NCBI GenBank assembly: GCA_012295275.1
Contig: CM022676.1
Location: forward strand, 504,341 to 568,340
Direction of reading: 5' to 3'
Source: Chrysomallon squamiferum
Lineage: Eukaryota > Mollusca > Gastropoda > Neomphalida > Peltospiridae
DNA: 64,000 bases
In this document: positions 1 to 10,517 of the stretch, piece by piece
Position numbering within the stretch: the stretch's first letter is position 1
Layout of the letters: every line of letters begins with the position of its first letter
The notes under the pieces: model-generated
Seen by the model: only the letters and a program-made list of their open reading frames with translations
Database searches by the model: none
Told to the model about the DNA's origin: nothing
Made by a program: the position numbers and the translations under genes

Positions 1-116
1 TTCAGTAGCAGTAGTGTCTGAAACAGGACTTGTACTTTGTTTTTCTGGTGTGGAATCAGAGACTCTTGAAGGGAGTTTTTCAGAATCAGATCCTTGTTCC
101 AGTGCTGTTTTCTCAC
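1..116 (-). CDS. Gene 1 cytoplasmic-tail exon, Ser/Thr/Glu-rich (partial)
   Basis: On the minus strand an acceptor (TGATCAG) precedes an open frame starting GEKTALEQGSDSEK and continuing with many Ser, Thr, Pro and Glu residues to the window edge. It enters in phase 1, which matches the phase-1 donor of the 1524-1475 exon; the joined codon gives Ser. The low-complexity acidic/Ser/Thr composition is typical of a cytoplasmic tail. The exon is cut by the window edge, so the C-terminus of gene 1 cannot be seen. Confidence 0.5.
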   Translation of the reverse strand, partial: MRKQHWNKDLILKNSLQESLIPHQKNKVQVLFQTLLLL

Positions 117-3100
117 CTGATCAGCAACAGGAAAATTCAGCAAATCAAAATAAAGCAAACCATGGACTCTTGTTATTTGTTTTATTTAAAATGTCTACAA
201 GCTGTGGATTTATATTTAGTTGTTTAGATTCTACTCTTTATTTATTTATGTTCAAATATTCAAAACCATGGAGATACTTTGTTTATATTTAAAAATGTCT
301 ACAAACCATGGCCACACTTTATTTATGCAGCGGAACCTTGGGTTACGAACTTAATTCTTTCCAGAAATCGGTTTGTAAACCAAATTGTACATAAACCGAA
401 GTGATGTCATCACACGAACGCCACTCTCATGTTTTGCAATTATTTCTTACTTGATCTCTACTGGGATATGTTTATACTTTCCACAAGCAATGTCGCTTTC
501 ACTTTTTGTTTTATTGGGCATCATACTGGATAGATTATAATAAAAGATATACACATAAAAGCAGCAACACTTTAAAAAATGCAAGTGCACAATCTCAGTG
601 CAAAAGCTATTGAGCTGCAACTGCATATTGAAGACTAAAGGCCCTAATTCATGATATATATTTGTTACAGGGCAAGCCTATAATCCTAACTTTAACCTCT
701 GCTTTGATGTTGATGTCAAAAGAAAGCTTGTAGTGGGGTGGTGCTGTAGTTTTTTAACATGGGACATTATTCTAAACCAAGACAAAAATTACCCAAGATC
801 ATGTTTCCTAATCCAATTTGTTTGTGCTTTGAGGCATTCATAACTCAAGGTTCCACTATATTTAAAGTGTCTATAAACTGTTAACATAATTTACTTTTGT
901 TTAAAATGGTTACAAACCATGGACACTTTATTTCTGTTTTAAATATCTATAAACATTGGATATTCTTAATTTATTTAGATATAAATCTTCTAAAAACCAT
1001 AGAAACTGTTTATATTTAAAATGTCAACAAACATGTATGTGTGTATTTATATGAAAATTTATGAGTATGAATGTTGTGTGTTTTGAAGCACATGCATGCT
1101 TTTGAATGGATATATAGATTCTGCCACCATTATACAAGTAACAGAGGTCTTATTTTTATAGTGTGTACAACTAGAACAAGCAGAAGTGGAACAATAGTTA
1201 TAGTGAAGTAAATACAGTTATGATGTTTATATTATCTGCACTGTAGAAGTACTAGTTGAAGCAGCAGTATTGATAATAGTGGTTTTGGTAGTAGTAATAA
1301 TAATAAATAGAAGTAGTAGTTGAGATTGTTGCAATGTAGTAATAGTAAAAAGGTAATAATAGTCACAAAAAATGTACATATGTACATATGTATGTTTCTA
1401 TATATGTATATGATGTATATATGTATGTAGGTATGTATGGATGCATGTAAACTATCAGTTAAAAACAGTTTTACTTAGAGAGTATGCAGGATTGTCAATC
1501 TGTGACACAACATCAGCATCTTCACTGCAATAAAATTATAAATAATTAGCATGACCACAACATACTGATCATCATCACATCACACACTGAAACACTTTGA
1601 AGTTAAGTAAACAAGAAATATTGTTAAAATAAAGAAAATAATAAGTGAACATTACTAGTGGGATCTGGATCCATGTCCTCCACTCAGAAAACATTTTAAA
1701 ATAACAATCAATTAATTTGGTGCATTTTCTTTTATTTATAACCGAAATAAATCAGCAATAAGACATGTTTTACACACACACACACACACATACACACACA
1801 CACATAAAAACTGCACAAAAAACAACACAGTAATATCTGTCAGTTGTAGAGTCTGTGTACTTTTGTTCGTTTGATGGAAATGAAACTTTTGAAATAAGTG
1901 ATCTCTTTATTAACCATTTTTCTACAATGTTTATTTCCTTATTTATTTATTTATTTATTTATTACTGCTTGTTTTTTCTCTGGACAATGTTTGTTGAATG
2001 ATGCTGCTCATTGCAACTAATTCCATTTATACTTTTTTCTTTACTAACTTACTTTACTTCAGTCTTCTCACCTCACAAATGTAGTTATTTTTCAGGACAA
2101 CAAGATTTACCTGATATACAGAGACAGGCTCATTTTGTGTAGTAACCTGTACAATAGGTCTGACACACATCATGTGTCAGGAATAGAGAACACGCAGACC
2201 TCCACCCCTTATCATTTTTACTACTTACTCATAATATTCATAGAAATTACTCAAACAAAATTTTCAGTGATCCATATTGAAAAATTATGTTATCTGCATA
2301 TACATTGAAAATTATTCTCACATAGGTTTGTATCATAGATATGGAAACATATACACACATAAAGATGCACAGACACATATACATGTAAATTAAATGTGTA
2401 TCTCTTACTTTTCATCACATATCCCCTGTTCATCTTCCTCTTCCTCCTGTTTTTCCTCTGAGAAACAAATTATCATTACAATCATAATAACAATGTCATG
2501 AATAACAACAACAATAAGTACAGCATTACAGGAGTAGTTATAGTTATAATAATTGTAACAACAACACATTAATAATAATAATCACAGTTGTAGTATTATT
2601 ATTATTAGTAGTAGTAGTAATAGTAGTAATAACAATAATATTTAAAAATAATAACAATAAAAAATATATATTAAATAATAATCTGAACAAAACACACAAA
2701 GAAAACTAAACCCAAACGAAGCCAAAAAAAAAAAAAAAAAAAAAAAATTAATATATATATATATCTTATTACTAACCTTGCACATATCTTTTTCTTCTTC
2801 TCGGTCTTCTTCCACAGAAATTGTAAGCCAGGAAAACCACTAAGACAATAATAGTGAAGACCAAACCTGCAGCAACTACTGAATCAGTGTCCTTTTGTGA
2901 TGGATAACTACCTGAAGTTAAAACACTAGATCAGCATTTCTGAAACAACAGAAACAGTCCTATAAATAAACAAATAACTTATATAAAACAAAAATAATAA
3001 TAAATAAATAAATAATGAAAAAAAGAAAGAAACAAAGAAATATTCTTGACTGAACTGCTGTGATGTTAACATATTAAATACATTTAAAGTGTATCACAGA

Positions 3101-6100
3101 AGTCAAGAGTAACAGTTTATATATAGTTATAAATCTTACATGAAACTGATATTTTACACAAATAAATTAATATAACTGTTTATACTTTAGTATTATATTA
3201 AAGGCAAAAGTTATTGTGACATGGATTGTTTGGAATAATTAATTTATGGATGTAAACTGAGAAAATGCACATGAAACAGCACAATTCAAACAAACAGCTG
3301 ATCCAGGGGTTGCTTGCTTTGTACAAAAACATGGAATATCCAGTAGAAATCCTGTCCAGTGTTCACTATAAAAGGCCTGAAATTCAGTTGCAAATCACAG
3401 CCACCTTCAAAAGTTGTAAAATACATTAGTGAACTGTCTGATGCAGATTTGGTCATACCTTATGCCAAATATTGATGCTGACAGCTCCAGCAATGCAGAC
3501 AACATCTGTGATGAACAGCATGTGACTGGAGATGTGTCTTCTCCACAAATCTGACATCAGGGTATGTATCTAAAAACATGAAGGTTATGTCACACCATGT
3601 GATCCAGAATTGGATCGTTTTGGAGGTGGTGGTGTTATCGTGATGTGAAATTACAGTGTCTAACTAAACTCAGACAGGTGTGACTGAAAGCAACTGCAAT
3701 GCTGTGATTAACTGATTTTGAAAAGAAGTGTTTTCATTTTTACACAGAATGGCACTGGTAAGACACTGCACCTTGCCAGTCACTGCTAGAGCTGTGCAGC
3801 ACTGTTTCAGTCAGAACAATGTGTATGTAATATCCTGGATGCCTGGCTCAATCACCAGTCAAACAAATCTGGGTGGATTTGTAATTGTCCAACAACCTTG
3901 CAGGAACTCAGTGACACAATGATTCCTGGCCTGCATCAATGCTCAAGATGGACACACTGACAGCTGACTGTGTGAACTTCACCCTGGAACCTCTAGTGAT
4001 GTGTCTCATTTGTTTATGTCAGGTGCAAACATTTCATTGACTGTTCCTCATTTCCACACCTTCTGTCATTTCTCTTTCCCTGCTATAATGCTTCATTCAT
4101 AGCAATATAAACTTAACATCAATCATTTTTCTGTTGTGTGTCTTAACTTTTGACTTTTAATATATCAATATATTGCTTATGAAACCCATCATTGCTGATA
4201 ACAAAGAAAAAGAATAAAATAAACTGTTACTCAGTACTTCACTGCTGTTACTTTAACCCATCCCAACTGGAGAGACAGAAACTGATAGAGACAGAACAAA
4301 TCAGTGTTTAATGTATAACAGCACCCAGAGATGTTTAATATATTCTTTTTATTATTCTTATGTCATTATTAGTTAAGACAGGAGAGAAAAAAAAAAAATA
4401 ACCACAAAAAAAAAAATAAAAATAAAAATAAAAATAAAAATGAGACAAAAAGAATATATGGACAAAATAAAAAACAAATCTATTAAAAAGATCAAAAAAA
4501 AAAAAAAAAAAATTAAGAACACTTCAAAAACTGGATTTTTTTATTAAAAATGAAGAAAAAAGAAACAACAAAAACAAAAATGAAACATTTTGATATTGGC
4601 TATTTCTTATATAAATGTAAAAATGTCAGTGATAATACTTTATGTTGGTTTTCATGAGAAGACAGTGGACTGCGATTAAAAAGGGAAATACCTTCTATGA
4701 AAAGTATGAAGGAAAAAGAGAGATCAGAGCCAGGAACTCCATTTGAGACAACCACCTGATAGACCCCGAGATCATCCTGTTTGACGTCTAACAAAGTGAA
4801 ATGACCAACGTAAGTGACTCCACTGACCATTCCTTTGCCCACAGACAGTGAGCGTCTCTCTTTATAAGTCACTTTGTACCATGTGAACTTGGGTTCTGGA
4901 CTGGCTACAACAGCCAGAATGAAAGTGACATTTGATCCCATCACTGTGGCTATTCTTTTTTGTAGGCCATATCGGAAATCAATTCTAGGTGCACCTAAAA
5001 TGTAGCACCACTTCTTTTATAAATTTAATCTCAATGATTGTTACTTGTTACTTTTATTTTAATATAATTATTGAAAAACACATTAATATATACTCAGATG
5101 AACTGTTATTTACATATTAAACTTACATGTAACTAACACTGACAGATGAACTGTTATTTACACATTAAACTTACATGTAACTAACACTGACAGATGAACT
5201 GTTATTTACACATTAAACTTACATGTAACTAACACTGACAGATGAACTGTTATTTACACATTAAACTTACATGTAACTAACACTGACAGATGAACTGTTG
5301 TTTACACATTAAACTTACATGTAACTAACACTGACAGATGAACTGTTATTTACACATTAAACTTACATGTAACTAACACTGACAGATGAACTGTTATTTA
5401 CACATTAAACTTACATGTAACTAACACTGACAGACTAACAGACGAACTGGTTCCTACTCTACAGCTGTAATTTCCAGAGTGTGAACACAGAGTTTGTTTT
5501 GTGTATTCTGCTCTTTTAGAGTGTTTCTGTTGAAGTAAAGTCTTTGAGTTTCTTGATATTACTATGTCACCTTCTGGATCAACTTGACATCTTGCAGTTA
5601 GAGGTGTTGATTCATTCAGTACAACACTGTACTTCTGATTGTTGACTGTAAACAGTGTAACTATAGGGTCATCTGCAGTAAAAAAGTAGTGATTATTATT
5701 AAGTTCTGAATAACATATAATTAAATAAATTTAAAAAAGTGGTATTTACAATTACAAATAAATACTTTATTGTCAAAGTAATGTTTGTAGGTGAAACGAC
5801 GATGGCCTGATAACCAGACACGTTAGTCTGGCAGTTTTGCTGGCTTCATCACACTGCACTACTTGAACTGACTCTCCTGGACACCAAAATGAGATGCCAT
5901 AAATTATTTTACCTCTTATGTTACAGATTACGTCTGAAGACTGTCCATTCTGCGCTCCAGACAGACAGTTCATTGTGGTGTCGGCAGCTGTTTCATTTTC
6001 TACTTTTCAAGAAGGAAGTGAAAGATTTGAAAAAGAAAACACAACACTAAGACACAATACATTCAGTTATTATTGTTTTGTTATTTTTGTTTTTGGGGAT

Positions 6101-6888
6101 TTGGGGGTCTTCTTTTTTTATTTTTTTTATTTAATGTCAAACATTCTGCAAATGGGTTATTTGCAGTTACGGAAAGTTTGAACATTAATATAAATACAAG
6201 TAAAATTCTTAAAATAAGATAGATAAATAAATCATAAATAAATAAATAAATAAATAGAGGGTTAGAGGGTTATAAGGATAGAATAGATAAAATAAAATAG
6301 CAACAACAAACAATGAAAACAACAACATCAATAGTAATGATAATGATAGCAATACAATCAATATTTCCAGGAAGTATCACAAGTAAGAGAATGATTTTGT
6401 TTTTAACTTCAAAAATTATTCAAAGCAGTACAAAGATACAAAACTGTTCTTTAATCTCAGACAATACAACAGTGAATTAATTTTAAATATTTATAATTCT
6501 GAAAACATACACACATATCAAAACTAACAGGTCAACTCACAAATGAAAAAAAATAAAAAAAATAATAATAAAAAGAAAGAAAAGAAATTAAAGTAATTAG
6601 TAATCTTTCAGAATATCAAAATAACATTTTTATCCACAAATATAAATATATTATTATTATTATTATTAGTTAATAGTGTTTTTTGTGCATATTATTTATT
6701 GTATAATGGAACTGAAGATAGAAAACTAGGTGCATTACAAAAAAAAAAAATAAAAATGTTCATATTTTAATTCATTTTAACTAAGGAAAATAAAGAAATA
6801 TCTGAGATGTTACCTTCTGCAGAACTATCACAGATCAGCAGCATAATCACAGAAAACTCAGAAAGCAAAAATTGAACAGAAGCCATAC
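1..6888 (-). CDS. Gene 1: Ig-domain single-pass membrane receptor, 3' end outside window
   Basis: Multi-exon gene on the minus strand. Exons in transcript order: signal peptide 6886-6814, possible extra exon 6002-about 5780, Ig1 5672-5415, Ig2 4994-4692, transmembrane 2911-2777, acidic tail 2457-2409, NPxY tail 1524-1475, Ser/Thr-rich tail 116 to beyond base 1. Phases agree throughout if 2457-2409 joins 1524-1475 directly (phase 2), and the other junctions listed are phase 1. Ig1 (258 nt) and Ig2 (303 nt) have exactly the lengths of the corresponding exons of gene 2 on the opposite strand, so the two are paralogues arranged head to head. The protein should sit in the plasma membrane with two Ig domains outside. 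Its ligand is unknown. The exons were joined by eye, and a 5' UTR exon upstream of 6888 is likely because an AG acceptor lies just before the ATG. Confidence 0.75.
150..1040. repeat. Degenerate minisatellite interrupted by a pogo-like element
   Basis: A loosely repeated unit of roughly 40-50 bp recurs on both sides of the 328-858 element. Each unit contains a variant of AAAATGTCTACAAACCATGG followed by a T-rich tract, seen near 170-200, 260-310, 860-880, 900-930 and 1000-1030. The copies are clearly diverged. The region lies in the intron between the last two gene 1 exons seen. Confidence 0.5.
328..858. mobile_element. Short non-autonomous pogo/Tigger-like element
   Basis: The left end begins CAGCGGAACCTTGGGTTACG. 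The right end, read on the other strand, begins TAGTGGAACCTTGAGTTATG. These are imperfect terminal inverted repeats about 25 bp long. A TA follows the right end, while the left flank reads TG, so the target duplication is not clean. No transposase fragment was recognised inside, so this is best called a MITE. Its terminal core (CCTTGxxTTACGA) resembles that of the better-preserved element at 39198-39925. Confidence 0.6.
1475..1524 (-). CDS. Gene 1 cytoplasmic-tail exon with NPxY motif
   Basis: The minus strand shows acceptor TATTGCAG, then 50 nt in phase 2 ending in phase 1 at donor AA|GTAAAA. The frame reads EDADVVSQIDNPAYSL. NPAY fits the NPxY consensus bound by PTB-domain adaptors and used as an endocytosis signal, which suits a receptor tail. 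If the donor is not used, the frame reads through to a stop at 1457-1455 and ends the protein there, so two tails are possible. Confidence 0.5.
2111..2159 (-). CDS. Tentative alternative tail exon of gene 1
   Basis: The minus strand has acceptor GTGTGTCAG and donor CAG|GTAAAT around 49 nt of open frame (PIVQVTTQNEPVSVYQ) that accepts the phase-2 donor of exon 2457-2409. It leaves in phase 0, which does not match the phase-2 entry of exon 1524-1475. It is either spurious or belongs to another isoform. Confidence 0.25.
2409..2457 (-). CDS. Gene 1 acidic juxtamembrane exon
   Basis: After acceptor TTTCTCAG the frame reads EEKQEEEEDEQGICDEK in phase 1 and leaves in phase 2 at donor AA|GTAAGA. It is a very acidic stretch directly after the basic stop-transfer sequence of the transmembrane exon, as expected at the inner membrane face. 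It joins in phase both to the transmembrane exon and to the NPxY exon. Confidence 0.55.
2777..2911 (-). CDS. Gene 1 transmembrane exon
   Basis: A 135-nt phase 1-1 exon between acceptor AACTTCAG and donor CAAG|GTTAGT. It encodes a short extracellular stalk (SYPSQKDTDS), a hydrophobic helix of about 20 residues (core LVFTIIVLVVFLAY) and a strongly basic stop-transfer sequence (GRRPRRRKR). The orientation is type I. It is the counterpart of the gene 2 transmembrane exon at 12127-12255, although the two sequences differ. Confidence 0.75.
3350..3990 (+). pseudogene. Degraded Tc1-like transposase inside a gene 1 intron
   Basis: The plus strand carries fragments in several frames that match the layout of Tc1-family transposases. 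There is a Gly-rich stretch near 3615-3640, then sequence resembling the region after the second catalytic Asp (FSQNNVYVISW, about 3803-3840), then NLQEL-like sequence near 3890 and a CINA..GHT-like C-terminus near 3930-3960. Stops and frameshifts are scattered throughout. No terminal inverted repeats were identified, so the limits are approximate. It is opposite in strand to the host gene and not expected to be functional. Confidence 0.55.
4692..4994 (-). CDS. Gene 1 exon for Ig domain 2 (cysteine-free, I-set-like)
   Basis: A 303-nt phase 1-1 exon between acceptor CATTTTAG and donor GAAG|GTATTT. It encodes the path APRIDFRYGLQ, SNVTFILAVVASPEP, FTWYKV, and DLGVYQVVVSNG. The WYK tryptophan of strand C and the D-x-G-x-Y of strand F mark an I-set Ig fold. 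The two canonical cysteines are absent: strand B has VTFILAV and strand F has VYQVVVSN. There is an NVT glycosylation site. Length and structure match gene 2 Ig2 exactly. Confidence 0.85.
5097..5433 (-). repeat. 48-bp minisatellite carrying duplicated 5' splice sites (gene 1)
   Basis: Seven near-identical 48-bp units. Read on the gene strand, each contains GTCAGTGTTAGTTACAT followed by GTAAGTTTAATGTG. That is the last bases of the Ig1 exon plus its authentic donor. The array therefore starts inside the exon end and repeats the exon-intron junction into the intron. The same unit is found after Ig1 in gene 2 and gene 3. Confidence 0.9.
5415..5672 (-). CDS. Gene 1 exon for Ig domain 1
   Basis: A 258-nt phase 1-1 exon between acceptor TTACTGCAG and donor ACAT|GTAAGT. 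It encodes DPIVTLFTVNNQKY, LTARCQVDPEGDIVISRN, AEYTKQTLCSHSGNYSCRVG and a final strand SLSVLVT. The cysteine in TARC (strand B) and that in NYSC (strand F, after the S-G-N-Y motif) form the expected Ig disulfide. A third Cys (TLC) precedes strand F. Nearly the same protein sequence is encoded at 10614-10871 and, broken, at 60003-60259. Confidence 0.88.
5776..6002 (-). CDS. Possible extra gene 1 exon, Cys-rich half-Ig domain
   Basis: After an AG acceptor at 6004-6003 the minus strand is open for about 75 codons to a stop at 5775-5773. It includes TTMNCLSGAQNG, DVICNIRGK, ISFWCPGES, VVQCDEASK and RLTCLVIRPSSF. The spaced Cys residues and FWCPG resemble the first half of an Ig-like domain. It enters in phase 1, which suits the signal-peptide exon upstream. 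No strong donor was found (a weak phase-1 GTCTGG exists), so the 3' end is uncertain and the exon may be a relic. I found no equivalent in gene 2. Confidence 0.45.
6814..6888 (-). CDS. Gene 1 signal-peptide exon
   Basis: The ATG at 6886-6884 lies two bases after acceptor GTTATAG. The frame MASVQFLLSEFSVIMLLICD has a hydrophobic core and ends SSAEG at phase-1 donor GAAG|GTAACA. The gene 2 counterpart begins MASVCLLF and ends KSSEG, which supports this start. The upstream acceptor implies a non-coding first exon further up, not located. Confidence 0.75.
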
Positions 6889-7054
6889 CTATAACAGTAA
6901 AGTTAATATATGGTAATATTATCATGATGATAAATAAATAATAATAGAATGATGTTGATAATGATTAGGATGCCTAAAAAAATCCCAGACCAAGTAACAA
7001 TAAATAAATAAGTACGACAAATAAATAAATAAATATAGTAACTGATTAAGTTAA

Positions 7055-7091
<37 letters not shown>

Positions 7092-7308
7092 TTTAAATTC
7101 ATAAAATAAAAATCTGGTAACTGCTATGTAATAACTCAACCAAATTTAAAATAAAAACAATAAATAAACAGAAAAAGTAAATACATAAATTAATTAATTA
7201 AATAAATTATTTACATATTTCCTTTTCCTATTATCCACAAAATATATTATTTCATTAACTACGTCTATTTAAAAGCCATCAATATAATTATTATTATTAA
7301 TTTTAATA

Positions 7309-7352
<44 letters not shown>

Positions 7353-8114
7353 TATTATTATTATTATTATTATTATTTTTTTGTTTTTTTTTTTGAATAT
7401 AGAGTGAATAGCCTACAAACTGTATATAATAATGATTACACTACGTTTTATTTCATTGCTGTCTCTCTCGAGTTATTTCTTATTGCTATTAATTAGTTAT
7501 TATCAAAATATTAAATTGTTAATAACTTTTAGAATTACATCGTGCTAAGTGATTGAAATTACCACATTGAAAACTTATTTATGACATGAGAATCCATTTT
7601 TTGATTTCGTCTTTATTCCTTGTGCGGATTTCCTCCTTGATAATCGAGATCCGTTTAAACAGTGCTTTAGCTGCGTAAATTGTAACATATTTTGCCAGGT
7701 TTATTTTAAATCAAAAGTATAGAAAGCATATTTCTACAAAAACCGAGGAGACGTTAAGTTTTCATTTTGATTTCATTTTCTCAACATTAATGTTCAACCT
7801 GTTATTGGTATTAAAAGTTGAGGGTATTTCCCACTAAGGAAGGAAAATAAATTTTGCAGAAACTATGACGTAGATACAAACAAAAAGGTAAGTTATTTCG
7901 GTGTTATTATCAAATTATCTTAATCAAAGATAATAATAATAATAATAATAAGTTAAACATAATTATCTTCTACCTACTAATGAGCTAACTCAGTTACCAG
8001 AATCTTTGTCTTCTGCAACTCATGTCGGTAAATGTTTGTTTCTTCACATGATAACAGATGTTAACTTAAGCATGTAAATCACATTTCCTTTAGAATTTAG
8101 TTAATTTTACAAAA

Positions 8115-8155
<41 letters not shown>

Positions 8156-8479
8156 CTTACTTTGTTTTCTGGGTATTTATGATCATACTAAATTATTAGA
8201 TAATGATAATAAAATCGTATTTTTTGTTGTGGTTTATAATGTATTTGTATAGCGGTCAGCAATATGTAGACAGAAATAGAGACACAGATATAATCTATAA
8301 GAACGGATATTTTTTTTCCCTTTTGATGCATTCTTTCTAATATCTATTATCAATATAACACATAATCAGTAACAAGGATCTGTTATGGTTTAAAGAGCAA
8401 CAGTCATGGAAAAAAGAGAGATAAAAAAAAAAATAAAGAAAAACAAACATACATACATACATACATAAATACAAAACAG

Positions 8480-8511
<32 letters not shown>

Positions 8512-9416
8512 GAGAAGCCAAACAACAAAAAACAACAACAATAATATTTTTGACAACTGCTTTTTGGTATGGATTTTATTATAATTATTTGATCGCTATT
8601 TTTTCCTCCGTTGGAAAACTCATACTCAAACTGATAGTTTGATATGTAACGAGCAATATTTGCAAAGATATACTAATGCCTACAACATGATAAATAAAGA
8701 TACCTGAAAAGCTTTATGTATTAAATGTGTATAAGTCCTTACAGTGTATATGGGTGCACTAAAACATCATCCAGTATAGTGATCTTGCAGTCAGTTTGTT
8801 AACCAAACAATTTAAGTTAACTTTGTAGTCAAACCTGCTTATAACGCCACGCTACCAGTTTACCAACGTCCCCTTTATCTTCAACATTTCTTTTTTTTCT
8901 TAATTTCATTCATTGAAATTTATTCCTTAACAGGAATTTGGAGGATGTAGTAATTCATAATCACTGAAATTCATTTGAATGCTAAAATCAGTTGAGCTCC
9001 AGTGTCAGCGTTTTACAGTCATTAATAAAAAACATAATCCTGAAACTAGTTTGCATGGTCGACCTAGCTAGCAACTGTATACATTCTTGATTGTTGCTCT
9101 TTACATTAAAGGTTATATGACAACAACACTATTATTATTTAATTAGTTAATCTATTTATTTATTGATTTATTTATTGTTATTTTATATTTTATAAATATG
9201 TTGAGGACTGGTTTTCTTTTGTTTCGGGATAACGTGCATGATTCTCTTTACAAATCTAATGTATATATATTTCCTCTTATTATCATTTTGCATTTATCAT
9301 TATATACATATTTCTGTTTTGTCTGGTTAAATAATTATTGAAGTAATTATTATTATTATTATTATTATTATTCAAAAGAGAAAAAAACAATCTCACTATA
9401 CTTATTTGTCTTACAG
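6889..9416. promoter_or_regulatory. Head-to-head intergenic region of genes 1 and 2
   Basis: Both genes start here and diverge, so promoters and 5' UTR exons of both must lie inside about 2.5 kb. It contains AT-rich unique sequence and TTA/ATT arrays near 7310-7375, 8118-8153 and 9348-9372. No convincing TATA box or coding exon was found. Bases about 8755-9118 reappear, diverged, at 24468-24885. That marks this part as the upstream region of the Ig gene that was carried along in a duplication. Confidence 0.5.
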
Positions 9417-9488
9417 AAATGGCCTCTGTTTGTCTCTTGTTTCTGTTATCTTTGTTTATTTTACTGGCTTACATTAAATCTTCTGAAG
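9417..9488 (+). CDS. Gene 2 signal-peptide exon
   Basis: The ATG at 9419 follows acceptor CTTACAG by two bases. MASVCLLFLLSLFILLAYI is a strong hydrophobic signal sequence ending SSEG at phase-1 donor GAAG|GTAAGA. As in gene 1, the acceptor just before the ATG implies an upstream non-coding exon. Confidence 0.8.
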
Positions 9489-10474
9489 GTAAGATATCTC
9501 ACTCCTCTTCAAATTAAATAGACAAAAAAAAAAAAAAAAAAAAAGTAACAAACAATAAATTACACACAAATAGTCAGAATATAATTATTTAGTAACTCCT
9601 TCATTATTAATTTATTTTCCTTGTCAAGTCTTTCTGTGATAACTTTTATCAGTATCATGTAGAAATTCACAAATCAAAGACAGCTGAGCACGTTCTTTGA
9701 AAACAAAATCATATACAACCCAACAATATTCATCAGAGGAAGTAGATGGCTTCAGCTAATTTTATATTCACAAATTTAACTACAGACAGGACTGTTTCAT
9801 CTGTCTTTTTAAGCAAATTTGTTACAAAAATGTTATTTTATATTAAGATGACAAAATATAGAGGCAAGATAATCATAAATATAACATTGTTATGCATTTC
9901 TCTGTTTCAGTAATAATAAAAGAAAATCACTTTACCAAGTTTGTTTTAATGACTTTTGTTTGCTGTGTACATTCCATTGTTTTTTATTCTCGTCTCTTCA
10001 TCCTATACATTCATTTTAATTGATAATATATGTATAAGGTAGTGCCTCAAAATGTGGACAATGTACATGGCAATAAAACTGCATGACTACACTAACCAGT
10101 TTGCCTCCATGTCCTACACATAAATTCCATTCAGTACCTAACCATGTCGAATACAAATTCAGGCACTTAAATGTTAAATCGGTACCTGTGTGCTTAACCT
10201 ACATATATCACAACAAGCGAGAATTAAAAAAAGAGAAGAAAAAACAACAACAAAAAAACCCAAAACTGCAAATAGTAGAAACTAAGACAAATGTGCAAAG
10301 CCATGGTGTTTTTTTGTTTTTTTTTTTTTTCTTCAGGCACGTGTTGTTCAAATAAACATTGTTCTGATTAGTTAATATAGCTTTGAGCTGCATCAGTTTT
10401 GAAGATTTGGCAGTCGCTAACTCATCTGAATGTATGTCGTGTGTTGTGTGATTACTGATAGAAAGTATTGGAAC

Positions 10475-10517
<43 letters not shown>

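Noticed and set aside
14-292. Plus-strand open frame at the left edge
   Set aside because: It is the reverse of the Ser/Thr-rich minus-strand exon (1-116), which has an acceptor and matching phase; beyond it the frame runs through a degenerate minisatellite.
5097-5433. CRISPR-like regularly spaced repeats (also 10853-11360 and 60240-60899)
   Set aside because: Units are contiguous with no unique spacers, lie in eukaryotic introns and contain splice donors. They are minisatellites.
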